Positions 36,701 through 45,879 of a stretch of 64,000 bases of DNA are shown here, piece after piece (position 1 is the first letter of the stretch; every line of letters starts with the position of its first letter). Below the pieces are notes generated by a model. The model was not told where the DNA came from. It made no database searches and worked only from the letters and a program-made list of their open reading frames with translations. This DNA comes from Prostheceraeus crozeri (lineage: Eukaryota > Platyhelminthes > Polycladida > Euryleptidae), in the NCBI GenBank assembly GCA_907163375.1, contig CAJQUW010007891.1, forward strand, positions 124,001 to 188,000, written 5' to 3'. A program made the translations under genes and the position numbers.

Positions 36701-38379
36701 GAAGTTTCAATAGTACTTAAGTTGAAGTACTATAGTATAAGTACCGTAGTTGAAGTTTACGATAGTATAACTTACAAGTGTCGAAAAATAGTTGCTAACT
36801 TTTAATAAAAAGTGCCGGTTGTTATACGGCAGTTACATAGAAGTCTCATTTCCTAACATAACTGTGAAGAAATAGGCCTAAGCGTCTAGAGGTTGAAAAT
36901 GTTTGCATTACGAATAAGAATAATTAAATTTAATGAAATTAAGAATGATCGTTTAGCTTCATTTGCTCCCAGTTTCCACCAAAAAATGCTTTCTCAATTC
37001 GTTCGGCATCTTCTTGACAATCACGATGCTGTTCATTCACATTTTTATATCTTTCGGAGCTGATCTCGTAATTCAAGTCGTTTTCTTCGATGTAAATTTC
37101 TCACTTGGCCACTCATATTACGACCCACTTCCGCACAACCCCCTCAGATTCTTATCTTCGCCAAACCATCATCCTACAGAATCGCTCAGAGCATCTCATT
37201 TCTTGCCATTCACGCAAAAATACACAATGAATACACAACTTCCTCACACTTGCGCTTTCCATATCACAACACTTTTATCTTTTTCTACACCATGCTGTAC
37301 GTAAGTCACAATCAAACATTTATAAGGCATCAGTAAGTGTAGACGCATTTTGCTATGTGCAAGGCAGACGACAAAGTGCTAGCAAATGCATTTATTGTTC
37401 CTTGTTGCTGTCATGGTACGTGTATGACGTTCTGAAACCGATATGAAATACAGCGATGAAATCTCGGAGGCGACTTTCTGTAAATGCAATCATCGTTGCG
37501 GCGGCATAGAAAACAATGGCAGAGTCAGAGAATTAGACAGGTCGTCTGTTCTTCTGTTTGACTAGAAAGGAAGCTTGGAACATGTAACGTTAATGAAGTG
37601 GCACAATCTGCGGACATAATACCATAGCAATCGAACAATGAACAGCCAGTTCAACATTAAACACGCCAAATTGTGCAAAGTTTGAGTGACTGTTATCAAA
37701 CGGATCACACAGCAAAGAGACACAGTCGATCTCAAGTTCTACAGAGAAGTTTGTGAACGTTTTTTCATGCGCCAGCTATATTTTTTAATGATAATCAAAA
37801 AACCAACATTATCGAGAAGACGTTTGCGCAATGATCTGAATTCTTCGAATCTGAAGGAATCGTGACGATCGGAGCATTTATAAGGAATTCACAGCAATCC
37901 GCAAGCGACGAACGACTATTTTTGCTATCTCTGCAGGACTTCAAAAAATTCTTTTTGCTCACTTAGTAAGCTCCTACATGTGTCATCATTTAAAATCAGT
38001 TTGCACTTTTAGCAAAGTGATGCGCTTAAACAATCTGGGCAATGCAGCAGCCCAGGATTAGCAGTATTTTTATCCAAAGAAAAATTGATTAGTTTGTAGG
38101 CCTATGATGTATCATTCTCAATAGACCTATACCTGATTTTAGATGAGATAAATTAATTATAATTCCAATATGTGATCCAGATATACCGATTTTATGATTG
38201 AAATTTGATGACATATGTCTGTCTCAGGAATAATCCTTTCATAAATAGAAGTTTGTACTTCTTAAAAATAGAGAAGAAAAGTTGCTTACTTCCAATTGTG
38301 CCATTTTATGCTCTCCATACTTCGGATGCTTGAACATTTCATGCATTGGAATTACAGAAATATTAGAATTTTCAGCCAT
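12477..38379 (-). CDS. Epoxide hydrolase, EPHX3/EPHX4-like, six exons
   Basis: The joined exons 38290-38379, 30475-30599, 20125-20237, 19897-20065, 18615-18781 and 12477-12742 give 930 nt, or 309 residues plus stop. All GT-AG splice phases match. The protein is an alpha/beta-hydrolase-fold epoxide hydrolase, which adds water to an epoxide to make a diol. Visible residues are the oxyanion HGFPENW (H51-P54), the nucleophile D120 in VGHDWGG, a lid tyrosine in MNYYRA (about 231), the acid D260 in GKNDPF and the base H287 in CSHW. The length fits the family's catalytic domain. Unlike vertebrate EPHX3/4 there is no N-terminal membrane anchor, so a soluble enzyme is inferred. Intron sizes are about 7.7 kb, 10.2 kb, 59 nt, 1.1 kb and 5.9 kb. 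Transposons lie in the large introns. An alternative first exon lies at 54150-54233. Orthology with EPHX3 or EPHX4 specifically is not certain. Confidence 0.9.
13363..14215. repeat. Cluster of perfect 18-bp palindromes, TGACGGAGATCTCCGTCA
   Basis: The exact palindrome occurs at 13363-13380 and 14123-14140. A one-mismatch copy is at 14198-14215, and half-copies are at 13436-13447 and 14162-14173. The copies flank about 700 bp that hold a broken ORF on the minus strand (13500-13914). Paired clusters around an ORF suggest the subterminal repeats of a DNA transposon, but I could not define terminal repeats or a target duplication. Confidence 0.6.
13500..13914 (-). pseudogene. Unknown ORF between palindrome clusters
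   Basis: Two adjoining minus-strand frames read like one decayed protein. The first (13914-13708) starts MMTSTEVEVDVSDEEVQYFG with an acidic, low-complexity N-terminus and ends PKYLPTEALDTKF. The second continues at about 13725 as QNFCTDLCFPESLFQDSVNW, then WVNVWKHDLDVDNAFNGLL, and ends near 13500. A single frameshift in an A/T run separates them. An acidic N-terminus is common in piggyBac-type transposases, but no diagnostic motif is present and I do not assign a family. Confidence 0.35.
14743..15216 (+). pseudogene. LINE ORF2 C-terminal fragment with Cys-His motif
   Basis: About 157 residues match the end of a jockey/I-type non-LTR ORF2. After LLRVCNRAG and HLLHDEIL comes the characteristic YWVFLNRIRSGFGRTRAF, HRIGLTPSDLCFCGEA and TPEHVLSC, the C-terminal Cys-His region that follows the reverse transcriptase. 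The polymerase domain itself is absent, so this is a 5'-truncated copy. It differs from the CR1-like LINEs elsewhere in the window, which lack this motif. Confidence 0.75.
15506..15726. mobile_element. Small Harbinger-like MITE
   Basis: The left end GGATTTGTCCTACAACTCGT and the right end (reverse complement GGGCTTGTCCTATAACACGT) are inverted repeats. AAT is found directly outside both ends, as expected for a 3-bp target duplication. The inside is AT-rich and non-coding. Confidence 0.65.
16388..18190. mobile_element. IS630/Tc1-mariner-like transposon with about 500-bp inverted arms
   Basis: The ends read TACCTTTTCAACATTAAATT on both sides in inverted orientation. TA is duplicated at 16386-16387 and 18191-18192. 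The left arm (16388-16917, 530 bp) and right arm (17724-18190, 467 bp) are near-identical inverted copies. Each begins with tandem units of about 22 bp built on AATGAGAATAGTCAATATCA: about nine on the left and six on the right, which explains the length difference. The uninterrupted host repeat at 34936-35546 shows the empty target. Only a transposase N-terminal half remains inside, so the copy is non-autonomous. It lies in an intron of the epoxide hydrolase. Confidence 0.88.
16927..17409 (-). pseudogene. IS630/Tc1-mariner-like transposase, N-terminal half only
   Basis: The 160-residue frame has a helix-turn-helix (SGGEWRQLVTSLDVKTSTA, then YRWIREGEK), a second winged region (LNDLKNQL ... CIRQHL) and the first catalytic block VLYMDETNFNLHF. 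The frame stops soon after, where the inverted arm begins. The second aspartate and the glutamate are therefore missing. It aligns along its length with the transposase at 56743-58251 (same order SxGExW, AYxWIRxGE, GGN, MDETNFNL). The stretch 17420-17640 upstream is also open on this strand in another frame, but no domain is recognised in it. Confidence 0.75.
18615..18781 (-). CDS. Epoxide hydrolase exon 5 (lid)
   Basis: This 167-nt exon is bounded by TTTTTAG and GTAAGT. It encodes YVIFLFNMPSLPE then QLTEEEVQLYKSYISLPG. This is the helical cap segment, matching the family FFQMPxLPE and LTxEDLExY patterns. Confidence 0.9.
19897..20065 (-). CDS. Epoxide hydrolase exon 4 (nucleophile)
   Basis: This 169-nt exon is bounded by CTTGCAG and a weaker donor GTAATT. 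It encodes HQITIVGHDWGGFVV, the nucleophile elbow with the attacking aspartate, then FAQQYPDLIKRVIILNAAP and the start of the lid. Confidence 0.9.
20125..20237 (-). CDS. Epoxide hydrolase exon 3
   Basis: This 113-nt exon runs from TTTTAG to GTGAGT. It encodes TVCVMMRGYGNSDKPEG then AEDLRQLVSHL. MRGYGNSDKP matches the conserved D(M/L)RGYGxSDKP loop, with M replacing the usual D. It is followed by a 59-nt intron. Confidence 0.9.
20340..23410. repeat. Dispersed repeat, copy 1 (copy 2 at 48900-49715)
   Basis: Blocks such as TAGAGTGTCG, AAGTAGTATGAAAC, CCTTTAAAGTTAA-like words, GTGGCAGG and ATCACGCTTAAG-like words occur in the same order here and at 48900-49715. A hAT-like element (22129-23248) is nested in this copy. 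No protein motif is seen, so the class is unknown. Confidence 0.5.
22129..23248. mobile_element. Non-autonomous hAT-like element with perfect 8-bp target duplication
   Basis: The ends are CAGTGTCACG on the left and, inverted, CAGTGTTGTA on the right. ATTATCAG flanks both sides exactly (22121-22128 and 23249-23256). An 8-bp duplication with CAGTG-type ends is diagnostic of hAT. Both subterminal regions carry many copies of GATCGCG or GGTCAT words in both orientations, which are likely transposase-binding sites. The 1.1-kb interior has no recognisable transposase. Confidence 0.88.
23411..24690. other. No gene recognised
   Basis: This is unique-looking AT-rich sequence. I see no conserved coding frame, RNA gene or element end. 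Confidence 0.5.
24700..25740. repeat. About 1 kb of polypurine GAA/GAG/GGA tract
   Basis: The plus strand is almost purely A and G for about 1,040 bases, in irregular GAAGAAGAG, AAGGAGAAG and AGAAAAAG units. The complementary strand is polypyrimidine. Such mirror-rich purine tracts can form intramolecular triplexes (H-DNA). The open frames through it (K/E/R-rich on plus, F/S/L-rich on minus) follow from the composition and are not genes. Confidence 0.95.
25905..27788. mobile_element. Large palindrome bounded by piggyBac-like termini
   Basis: The left boundary is TTAA followed by CCCTCAGAGACCTGA. The same terminus appears inverted at about 26100-26117. It appears again head-to-head at the centre (GGTCTCTGAGG near 26812-26823, then TTAACCCTCAGAGACCTGA near 26832), and once more near 27564-27580. 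The arms on either side of the centre (about 25925-26823 and 26836-27785) are inverted copies, less alike in places. TTAA with CCC ends points to piggyBac-type elements. No transposase frame is visible, so this is a non-autonomous foldback or two such elements inserted head-to-head. Confidence 0.7.
28233..28735 (-). CDS. Unrecognised exon pair inside a hydrolase intron
   Basis: Two minus-strand pieces look coding. The upstream one (about 28735-28635) reads DTCLSEEVYESMSSQIPV then GMEEYGTKSLFHNK and ends at a donor GTAGGT. The downstream one reads MKDGRRLILCDSG, QETMCIKELDKLAKQCDPP, ETAINERYPQGKKHDD and CHLSSL before a stop at 28233-28235. Cysteine content suggests a secreted or disulphide-bearing protein. 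I do not recognise the family, and I could not find a clean acceptor that joins the two in frame. They lie in the 10-kb second intron of the epoxide hydrolase on the same strand. Confidence 0.35.
28740..30470. other. No firm gene; repeat end at 29047-29216 and pyrimidine microsatellite at 30021-30062
   Basis: At 29047-29216 the minus strand reads GCCGCTGTCACACAGGAAAA near its start. It repeats CTGACACACAGGAAAAG and GTCAGCCGC, the look of a DNA-transposon subterminus. A (TTTTC)n-like tract follows at 30021-30062. The 102-residue frame at 28726-29034 has no known motif. Confidence 0.45.
30475..30599 (-). CDS. Epoxide hydrolase exon 2 (oxyanion-hole motif)
   Basis: This 125-nt exon is bounded by TTTTAG and GTGAGA. 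It encodes DIKMHYVEKGD, then LMLFVHGFPENWYSWRYQ and EEFHKDF. The HGFP turn supplies the oxyanion hole, and WYSWRYQ is a family signature. It ends in phase 2. Confidence 0.9.
30961..31480 (+). mobile_element. Six-copy TIR element, copy B
   Basis: This roughly 520-bp non-coding element starts CACATAATTGGATTG and ends near GACGACCTGTCTAGTGG. It shares long blocks with copies D, E and F, for example GCGCATCACTTTGCTA, GAAGAATTCAGATCATTGCG and CAGCAGATTGTGCCATTTC. Confidence 0.75.
31481..32438. other. No gene recognised; short inverted repeat at 32283-32425
   Basis: The words GTCAATACTGATTG (about 32290) and CAATCAGTATTGAC (about 32397) are exact reverse complements flanking about 95 bases, near CATGGATC and GCCATGG. 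This may be a small MITE. There is no coding evidence. Confidence 0.4.
32439..32732 (-). pseudogene. Transposase N-terminal helix-turn-helix fragment
   Basis: Residues read DKQRLVDAHIHGEDYVALTR, QLGIKRSTAYAIIRR, then GGAARPQRTRG-like basic linker residues. This is a paired-type helix-turn-helix as found at the start of IS630/Tc1-mariner transposases. The nuclease domain is absent, as the frame ends at 32439 without any DDE motif. It differs in sequence from the two other IS630-like copies in the window. Confidence 0.6.
32740..34590. other. No gene recognised; two palindromes near 33.9-34.1 kb
   Basis: Around 33935-34012, ATGTCTATGAATGATATGA meets its inverted partner ending TTCATAGACAT, with internal repeats of GAATGATATGATT. 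Next to it, AATCATGCCTAG (34018) pairs with CTAGGCATGATT (34085). Both may be MITE remnants. Confidence 0.5.
34595..34880 (-). repeat. Dispersed repeat, inverted relative to 46935-47260
   Basis: The block with AACTGTTCTCAATTTC, CACCTAGCTCAATCAGA, GGTTTGTTTCGGTC and CATATCCACATTTTTA (in inverse orientation) is shared with 46935-47260. A second shared block pairs 36290-36490 with 46738-46925, also inverted. An open frame in the 47 kb copy (FTGTYVCNC ... VIRDYVGVLIELGDF) might be a decayed transposase fragment, but it is not recognised. Confidence 0.6.
34936..35546 (-). mobile_element. Six-copy TIR element, copy C (uninterrupted)
   Basis: This roughly 610-bp copy lies opposite to copy A and matches it almost base for base. 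At the point where copy A carries the 1.8-kb insert, this copy reads GTTGTCTAATTCTGTGATGTG-like sequence (minus strand) with a single TA. It provides the pre-insertion allele. Confidence 0.8.
35547..37524. other. No gene recognised; holds a repeat shared with 46738-46925
   Basis: Bases 36290-36490 are an inverted copy of 46738-46925, with shared words such as CCTGGTATTGAAATGCCGGC-like and TTACTGATGGTGTCATTT. The rest is AT-rich without conserved frames. Confidence 0.45.
37525..38037 (-). mobile_element. Six-copy TIR element, copy D
   Basis: This 510-bp copy starts near AGAATTAGACAGGTCGTC and ends near GATGCGCTTAAACAATCTG. It is very similar to copies B and E. It lies about 250 bp from the proximal first exon of the epoxide hydrolase, on the intron side. 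Confidence 0.75.
38290..38379 (-). CDS. Epoxide hydrolase first exon (proximal)
   Basis: An ATG at 38377-38379 starts 30 codons (MAENSNISVIPM ... KYGEHKMAQLE) and a donor GTAAGC follows at 38289-38284. The phase-0 junction to DIKMHYVEKGD at 30599 restores the usual start of the hydrolase fold. It has no hydrophobic segment. Confidence 0.8.
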
Positions 38380-39760
38380 TGTCCTTTTACAATGATGAAT
38401 GTGGTACTCTCGATAACAAGATGTTTGATAGAGATAAGGTGAGAACGATGGTGATGTCAGAATCTGCAGTTATAATAGAAGCAATAACATGGCTTCTTCA
38501 TACGTGCTAGGTCAACCAAAACAAACAGAAAGACAATAAGAAAGAAACTTTTATGACCTCTCTATTGATTATACGAAAGTTTGTACTGAAAAAGGCTATG
38601 CAAATCAGCACGGAACAGCAGGTTTAGATAATAAAACCGAGTCAGTCAAGCACATCACAATTTGGATCGAGAAGTAGTCATGGAAGAAAATCAGACCTGG
38701 AATTGCGACGACGGGAGATGGTTTGTTGCCCACTGACAAAGAATGAAGATATCTTTTATTTTCTATTTTCAGTTGTCGACATAGGCCAGTGAACGTTTTC
38801 TATTGTAATCATCTGCATGCTCATTCATAGAATTCCGATATTTTAATGATAAAGAATTAGAGCTGATTATAAAAGATTATCACCCATTGTATTTTATTAT
38901 TCTATTCCACGTTTTCATATTTGAGTACTGCTCAGCAAATACAATAGCAGATATAAGTCTATCATAGCTCATTTTAAAGCTGAGAATGCAAGCTGTCGAA
39001 TGATGCATTACCCATTGTAGTGCGATGCGATTGGAAGGCATGAGAATCGATTGAATTTCATCGAAATTTGGGTGGTCCGCTTTTCATAATAAGCTAGAAC
39101 GGATATGTGCATTGAAAATAATGGTGCTTCATGACAACGGTACCTAAACATGGGCGGCCTCCAGCGGCCGACAATAGTGAAGATGAGGTAAGATAATCCC
39201 TATTGTTCAACATGCAGGCCCAAGGATATATTTCGCATCACAATGTCAAAGTTACAATGAAAAAGAGCGTCAATGAAAGAAAAAGAAGTGAAATACTTTA
39301 AGTAAGAAGTACAGAAGTCTATGTAGGCTACTTTGGAAGGATTCTAGGTTGTTATCATTTCCCTTTAAATACAAAATCATCTTGATAAAACAGCCTTCAA
39401 TGTGTCGACTTGCGGCTAGAATTTGCAAGTGTGGCAAATTTCACTCATTATTCCTTAAGATCTAACAACATTGACAGGCGTGCAGATGGGTGGTTGACTG
39501 TGCAGCTGAAATGACCATCAACAAACAACTGTTGTCCAATGTGGTCTCACTAACTTGCACAAAGCAAAGGACGATTTCTGTGGATGGACGATTTAATGGC
39601 CTTAATTTCTTTGAAATCTATGTATAACGCTGGCTTTGAAGTATTGACATCTTGGTATTAGTAGTTTGACTTAACGGTTAATGCCTTCTGTCTTGAGAGA
39701 TGAAGCCATCTGATTGGATTACGCGGATTCTGCAGTTGAGGACTTATGTAGTTCTGTCGC
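38380..39760. other. Flank upstream of the proximal first exon
   Basis: This must contain the proximal promoter if transcription starts here. I see no clear TATA or initiator that I would defend, and no other gene. Confidence 0.4.
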
Positions 39761-39832
39761 CCGTCGATAGCTCAGCTGGTAGAGCGCTGGCTTGGAATGT
39801 CAGAGGTCGGTGGTTCAAATCCAACAAGACGG
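39761..39832 (+). repeat. tRNA-derived SINE head or tRNA pseudogene
   Basis: The sequence folds roughly as a tRNA. A-box TAGCTCAGCTGGTAGAGC and B-box GGTGGTTCAAATCC are intact, the anticodon stem is CTGGC/GTCAG with loop TTGGAAT, and a short variable loop is present. Five acceptor pairs (CCGTC/GACGG) hold but the last two do not. One T-stem pair is also broken. The 5' half resembles tRNA-Tyr, yet the anticodon would be GGA and there is no long serine variable arm. A polymerase III-driven SINE head or a pseudogene fits better than a working tRNA. Confidence 0.65.
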
Positions 39833-39839
39833 ATTAGTT

Positions 39840-41865
39840 TCCGTCTGTTAAATTTGGACATATTGATGATTAAAACCCCAATCAAAACAGAGTAAATAGA
39901 GGCCGAAAATGAGACTTTCACAGAAGACCATGCCGAAAATTATATCTCTAAATTGCTTAGAATAGGTCTACAGGTGATTCGAGAAAGCATCGAAAATTTC
40001 ATTGTTGCCTGCGTTATTGACTTGACAAGGGGTTTTCTTTGATCCTGTCTGACAAGAAGAGAGACTAGCTAGAACTCAGCAGACGCGTAGATTCGTAATA
40101 GGCATAGGGTGTACATCATTTTGTGAAAGTCTCAATTTCGGCCCTTTTCCATGCGGAAACTCGCTCTGGCTGCCGGACTAAAGGGGCGAAAGTAAATTTA
40201 ATGAGTGAATATTGAGTAATAATGAGTAATAATGGGTGAATCATTTGTCTCGAATACTTTTATCTTGGCCGTGCCGTTTCATAGAGCTTCTGCCGCAGAA
40301 CTGACAACAACAAAGCTGCATTTGTCACTCAACGGTTAAATATTCATCATCATAATGCTGAAGAGCAACTGGTGACGTCACATTACAGAGACTCGACAGA
40401 AAATGATGATATTAAGACATTTATGAAAATTAAAGGCATTTAACAAAATTAATGTAGAGATAAGTTAAAAGCAATCTCATTCTATAAAACAAAGAGAAGG
40501 ACTGCAAAAAATGAATGGAAGTCGCCTCAGTAGGTTTTCAGTGACAGGAAGATGCCTTGGCAAGAAGCATGTGGCTGGTTGATGAGAATGGCTCGCTTCA
40601 AGTATTTGCGTTCCATGGTGAGCCAGCGCAGCTGGCATCGGACAGTGTGATAAAAGAGTGCCCCTCAAGATCAAGAGCAAGGTACACTGTCCAATAGCCA
40701 GTCATCCTGTATGGTCCAGGGTGTTGAGTCCGTCTGAATGCAGATGCTAAGGTGGATGCATAGCTATACTCAGCTGGATCTCAAGACCAACGATGAAATT
40801 AAGGAAAATGTGGAGATCTCAAGATCGAAGAGGCTGACATAGCTCGGTCATTATGTACAACGTCGTGATGAAAACTATTCCTTAGGTCATCTTGTATGCG
40901 AGTGGAGGGGAAAGGGAGTAGATCGTACGAGGAAAACTTGAATGACAACTGTGAACGCCAAAGTCGAGGGAGTAAATGTCTCTGTGTTGAACGACCGAAC
41001 ACAACCAGCTGCAAATGGTGCAAGCCAGCTCTCAGATATGCATGCAAATCAAGAAAACACTCTGATGCATTTAACACAGAGATCAAACTATTCATGGAGG
41101 GCATCCGGAGAATGTTACACGAAATTTAAATTAGGTTAGCGTGCATTAAATAATCTTTGGGGATGACAAGACAAATTATTCCCTTGATACTTAAATGTTT
41201 TGAATGTAACTGATAACTCTTTACAGAAACCATTAAGACAAATAGAGAAGTGAATGAGCGTGCTATTAATTTAAAAACATCCATCAATTGAAGCGATGAA
41301 TTGTGAGTAAATGAATATTTAGGAGAATGTTTAATACCAAAACAACAACACGGAACACAACTTACGTAAAATGATACTTTTCAGAGAAATCTGAAAATTT
41401 TTCCTTGAATCAACATGAGCTCAAAGTAAACTGCGTCACCAAAAAATTGTGACCATGCAGTTGCTAGCCTAAATTGTTCAATATCAAAAACAACTTGAGT
41501 ATCAACAACAACAAAAAGTTATCAATGAAAATCTTACTTTCTTAATGTGTTTCATATCTGAATACACGACTATGAAAATAACTTTCGCATAAAAAACAGG
41601 TTGAAATGCAAATGGTGCAGAAAAATCGATTAGAAGAAAAAGAATCTAGATTTGAGAATAAATTTCATCAAGAAAAGTCACAGAGTGAAAAAATGTGCAT
41701 TTCATTCTTCCCTTGAAATTTAGGTACACGTACATGATTGCCAACAATTTAAGTTGGAAATCATGCCTTTTATATGAACAGTCAATGTTTCTTATTTCAG
41801 AAAGCTTATTCATGAGTATTTGATCACTCAGTTCACTATCATTATCATCGCAAAAGCTGTGCAGG
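39840..41865. other. No gene recognised
   Basis: Small open frames at 40477-41139 occur on both strands, but without known motifs. The 3' flank of the tRNA-like head may include a SINE body, though no tail was defined. Confidence 0.4.
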
Positions 41866-42383
41866 TCACATACAGGTCGTCTCTTCTTCCGTTTGACTAG
41901 AAGGGAAGCATTGGAACATGTAACGTAAATGAAGTGTCACAATCTGCTGACTTAATACCATAGCAATCGAACAATGAACAGCCAGTTCAACATTAAACAC
42001 GCCAAATTGTGCAAAGTTTGAGTGACTGTTATCGAACGGATCACACAACAAAGAGACACAGTCGATCTCAAGTTCTACAGAGAAGTTTGTGAACGCTTTT
42101 TCATGCGCCAGCTATATTTTTCAAAAATGATCGGAGGACCCAACATTATCGAGGAAACGTTTGCGCAATGATCTGAATTCTTCGAATCTGAAGGAATCGT
42201 GGCGATCGGACCCTTTTTAAAGAATTTACATCCAACCTCAAGGGGTGCACGACAGTTTTTCCTAGCTCTGTAAGATATTAAAAAAATATTTTTGCCCTCT
42301 TAGTAAGTTCCTGCATGTGCCACCGCTTTGCATCAGTTTGCACTTCTAGCAAAGTGATGCGCTTAAATAATCTAATTCTGTGG
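41866..42383 (-). mobile_element. Six-copy TIR element, copy E
   Basis: This copy starts near CAGGTCGTCTCTTCTTCC and ends at TAATCTAATTCTGTGG, the clean family terminus. It is about 95 percent like copy D by eye over its first 300 bp. Confidence 0.75.
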
Positions 42384-45300
42384 CGTAGGTGATTTTTATA
42401 TTATACGAAGTAAAGCATTTCGGAACAGTAAATACATAGACAGTGAATAGGTATTGTCACATCGTTTGCATATTATGCAGGATCCATCAGCTGGAAATTT
42501 TGCAGAGAATCACTAGCTGATTACATAAATCAGTTTTGAACCTCTATTGAAGAAAAACTTGTGATTCATGATAGCGAAAACTTTCATAATAATCAATTAT
42601 CAATAGACACTTAACTGGTTTATGCGCTTATTTCAGATACTCCTCCTGTCGCCATTCCATGATTTTATCTTTATCATGATTTTCTCATATTCATGAAATG
42701 TGCATGCATGTCGTATGCATCGTATTCATGCTCTACATGAAATACCCTCATATTTTGATATACATGTAGATTGATTGTCATTATTCAGTTTTACTTTTAA
42801 TACATGACATTGCATTTGATCACCATTGACAATTTTTGCGAAATGCGATATACCAACCAGTAAAACTCGAAGATAAGTCGGTGGGAGATTATTAATAAAG
42901 ACTTGATACTCTAAACTAAAGATATGTAGTCAATGGGAAAGACTATGGTAGCTTCAGGTTTCTGTATTAATGAATGGTCTGATGCTTTTACCTGGGAGGA
43001 AACAATATAAGGAAAAGCTTCAATAAATGGACATCTATAATATTCACGCTTTGAATACGCATTGAAAAACGTTTTGTGAACTATTCGATGTATTTCGTAA
43101 AAATAAGTTGAATAGGCACTTAGGCTCGCAAAACAATTTATTGTGCGTAATTTAGTTATGGCATAGTGGGGAAAATGCGCAATCTCTCCTAATAATGTGT
43201 AATAATGTGTAATTGCTTCCCGATTAACATTGGAGGTGCGAAATTTGTGTTATTTATCTCAATAAAAGCTAATTCATTCATTCATTCATTCAAAATAGAG
43301 GGCGACAATATGTCTCGTAGACAATATCTTTATCGATGTATGTCTTAGTTAACCTATATCTAAATGCGCTTCCATAGCATTACTGCACGCTTTTTTCCTA
43401 CATTGCTGCCCAGTCAATTTGAATTACGCATAACATTTTTTTCGGGCAACAATGTAGGAAATTTTCAAGCGCTTACCTTCACACATTATTGCCCTTAAAA
43501 TTCAATCTAATGTTGCAATACATAGTGTTCCGCTAAAGAAATGCAGTTGTCCAGAAAAGCAACTGTAGCAACCAGATTTTAAGGGCGATTGCGTTTCCCA
43601 GCCTTCAATACCTGTCTGTAGTGACCATGGAGTACTCGCAGTGATGAAATATCACGATAGATATCTCTGCTCAGCTGACATCAGCTTTATTTTAGGAACT
43701 CGCTCCTGCTCTCAAAGCAGCGGTTTTTGTGCTAATTCTTCTTAAAATATTCAAATAAGTACTCTACCGATAGTTGTGCCCAGAGTAAAAAATTTCCATG
43801 AGATTTAACTTCCATAATGAAGAAGAGAGAATGAATTCTTTTAGAATAAAAAGATCGATTCTATGCCGTTTAAAATCTATTTTTCTACATGCATGTAGTG
43901 TGTTGACGTCCTGCCTCTTCATGGAGTGATTACAAAGGCGACTTCGGACCGCATTGTATGTAACTCAAAGCAAGGCAGAAATCGTTCCCTTCGACTTCAT
44001 TCATTTATGAAATTTGCAAGTATTCATTCCTCTCAAGACAAAGCATGAGCAAACTAATGTGACTTTCAATTCTTTATGTCAACGTGTTTTTCCTGTGGAA
44101 CGGGAATAATATTTGCTTGCGAGCAATCTGTTAATCCAATTCTTCAGGAATTAATTTGCTTTGTAGATTGAACACCAAAAGGATCGAATAACTTAACGGG
44201 TCGTGTGCTGCATTTGCTGTTTGACTGTCCTTAATTGCACATTTATCATTCATGAGATAGGAATGCATCCAGCTCAACATGATAGAGAGGAGGTGCTTCA
44301 CAATTATTTTCATAATATGATATATATTATATTATTCAATTTCAACTAAACAATGCCAAACTTTACTGTACTTTGATGGTGTAGTTGCACATTGCTATTG
44401 GAAAAGGTAAAAAAAAGCATTGCTATAAGAATCAGTTACAAGACGGTCTCGTTCGCTTAAGGCAAAGTGTTATTGATTACTACTGACTATAGACATCCAC
44501 TTTTTGTGAAAATGTGCTTGTACAAGCAATTTTGTCAATTACTTGAAAGCATTTGTCTTTGATCAGCATCATTTTGATATTTCCTACGATTGTCATTATT
44601 ATCGATTATGAAGCTAAAAATTGTAATCAGCTGCCAAGCAAGAAATCGAAAAATCAAGGCATGTATACTATCAGTTTTCTTAATTAAATCATTATTATAT
44701 TTAATTAATCATTATTGCGATTCAATAAAATCTTCATTAATGCACAACACATACAATGTAGTTCACTATCGTATAGTTAGTGAGATGAGCAGTTGTTTTG
44801 TTGATGCTGCTCGGCAAGGCATCGATGTATGTCGACGTTGGTAGATCTTGAGAAGACCCTTTGTGGAATATGCAGTGGCCATAGATATATCAAAAGGATT
44901 TCATGTTTCAGGAGAAATGATCGACGCTCTAACTTGCACAATAAAATAAACGATGCTACATTATACGCTTTCCTACAGGAATTTCCTATACGTATATCAT
45001 TTCCTTTTCCGGGTGTATATTCTGAGGTTGATTACAATTGCTTCCCGGAAAATCAGATTATGATTGAAGCTGCAACACTGAAATATTAAAGCTTCCGACT
45101 TCTAGAGGACTTTGTTAAGCTTGCATTTACATCTCTGTTAAGATTTAAACTGTTACTTTTGGAAAAAGTATCTGCATCTACTTTTTCCGAGGGAAATGTA
45201 CGCTACATTGGTTTTCAGATCAACACTTTAGATATTTGGGGGAGCAGGAGAACAGCTTAGGTAACGTTGTCATCACAGCGCATGTCCACGATTCAATATT

Positions 45301-45879
45301 GTTCCAATGTGCATTTTCGTTCTAGTCCCGCATTATGGAGTGTCGGAAATCTGTTGTATAGAAACAATGTGAAACGTGTTCATCACGTATCCCGTCGATT
45401 TCAGTGAGAAGGGTAAGAGAGCTTAAAAAATAAGCCCAAGATGCTAATCCCAATTGAGGGAAATTCCGCTTTTCTCATGAGGTTCGGATAACAAGGGTAA
45501 ACAGATGTCCACAGCTCCAGCAACAGATCACTGATCAATCACGCAGGTACTACTTCAATTGTATCATTTTATACATATTTCACTGCATCTGATACCTGCC
45601 AGACTAATATTCGCATTTGAATAAGTTCTTTCCAATGGTTTGATTAATGCTTTCCACAGTATGAATTTTTCAACTTGAATTTTAATGAAATTTACAAAAA
45701 TTTGTATGGGAAATTGAATTTGCACCAGTGAATTCGAACCATGTCGTCTTCGCCATATCAGTTCATTTTAGTCACGCCGTTCACTAATATCCCGCTACGT
45801 TTTCAGCACTCTCAGTTAACTATGCTTATGTCAGTGTGGCTAAACAAAGTACCGTCTTGTCTTTCACAAAAGTTGCATA
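42384..45879. other. No firm gene; dispersed repeat at about 43130-43480
   Basis: The words TATTGTGCGTAATTTAG, CTTTTTTCCTACATTGCTGC and a run of four ATTC units (about 43265-43285) occur here. The first two recur at 52195-52380 in the same order, marking an unclassified repeat with a microsatellite tail. Frames at 44590-45089 are not recognised. Confidence 0.45.

Noticed and set aside
39761-39832. Functional tRNA-Ser(GGA)
   Set aside because: Two acceptor pairs and one T-stem pair are broken and the long serine variable arm is absent. A SINE or pseudogene is more likely.
40477-41139. Overlapping frames on both strands as a gene
   Set aside because: Both strands are equally open and neither shows a known domain.
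44590-45089. Two adjoining plus-strand frames as a small gene
   Set aside because: No motif, splice signal or coding bias was convincing, and the reading frames disagree.
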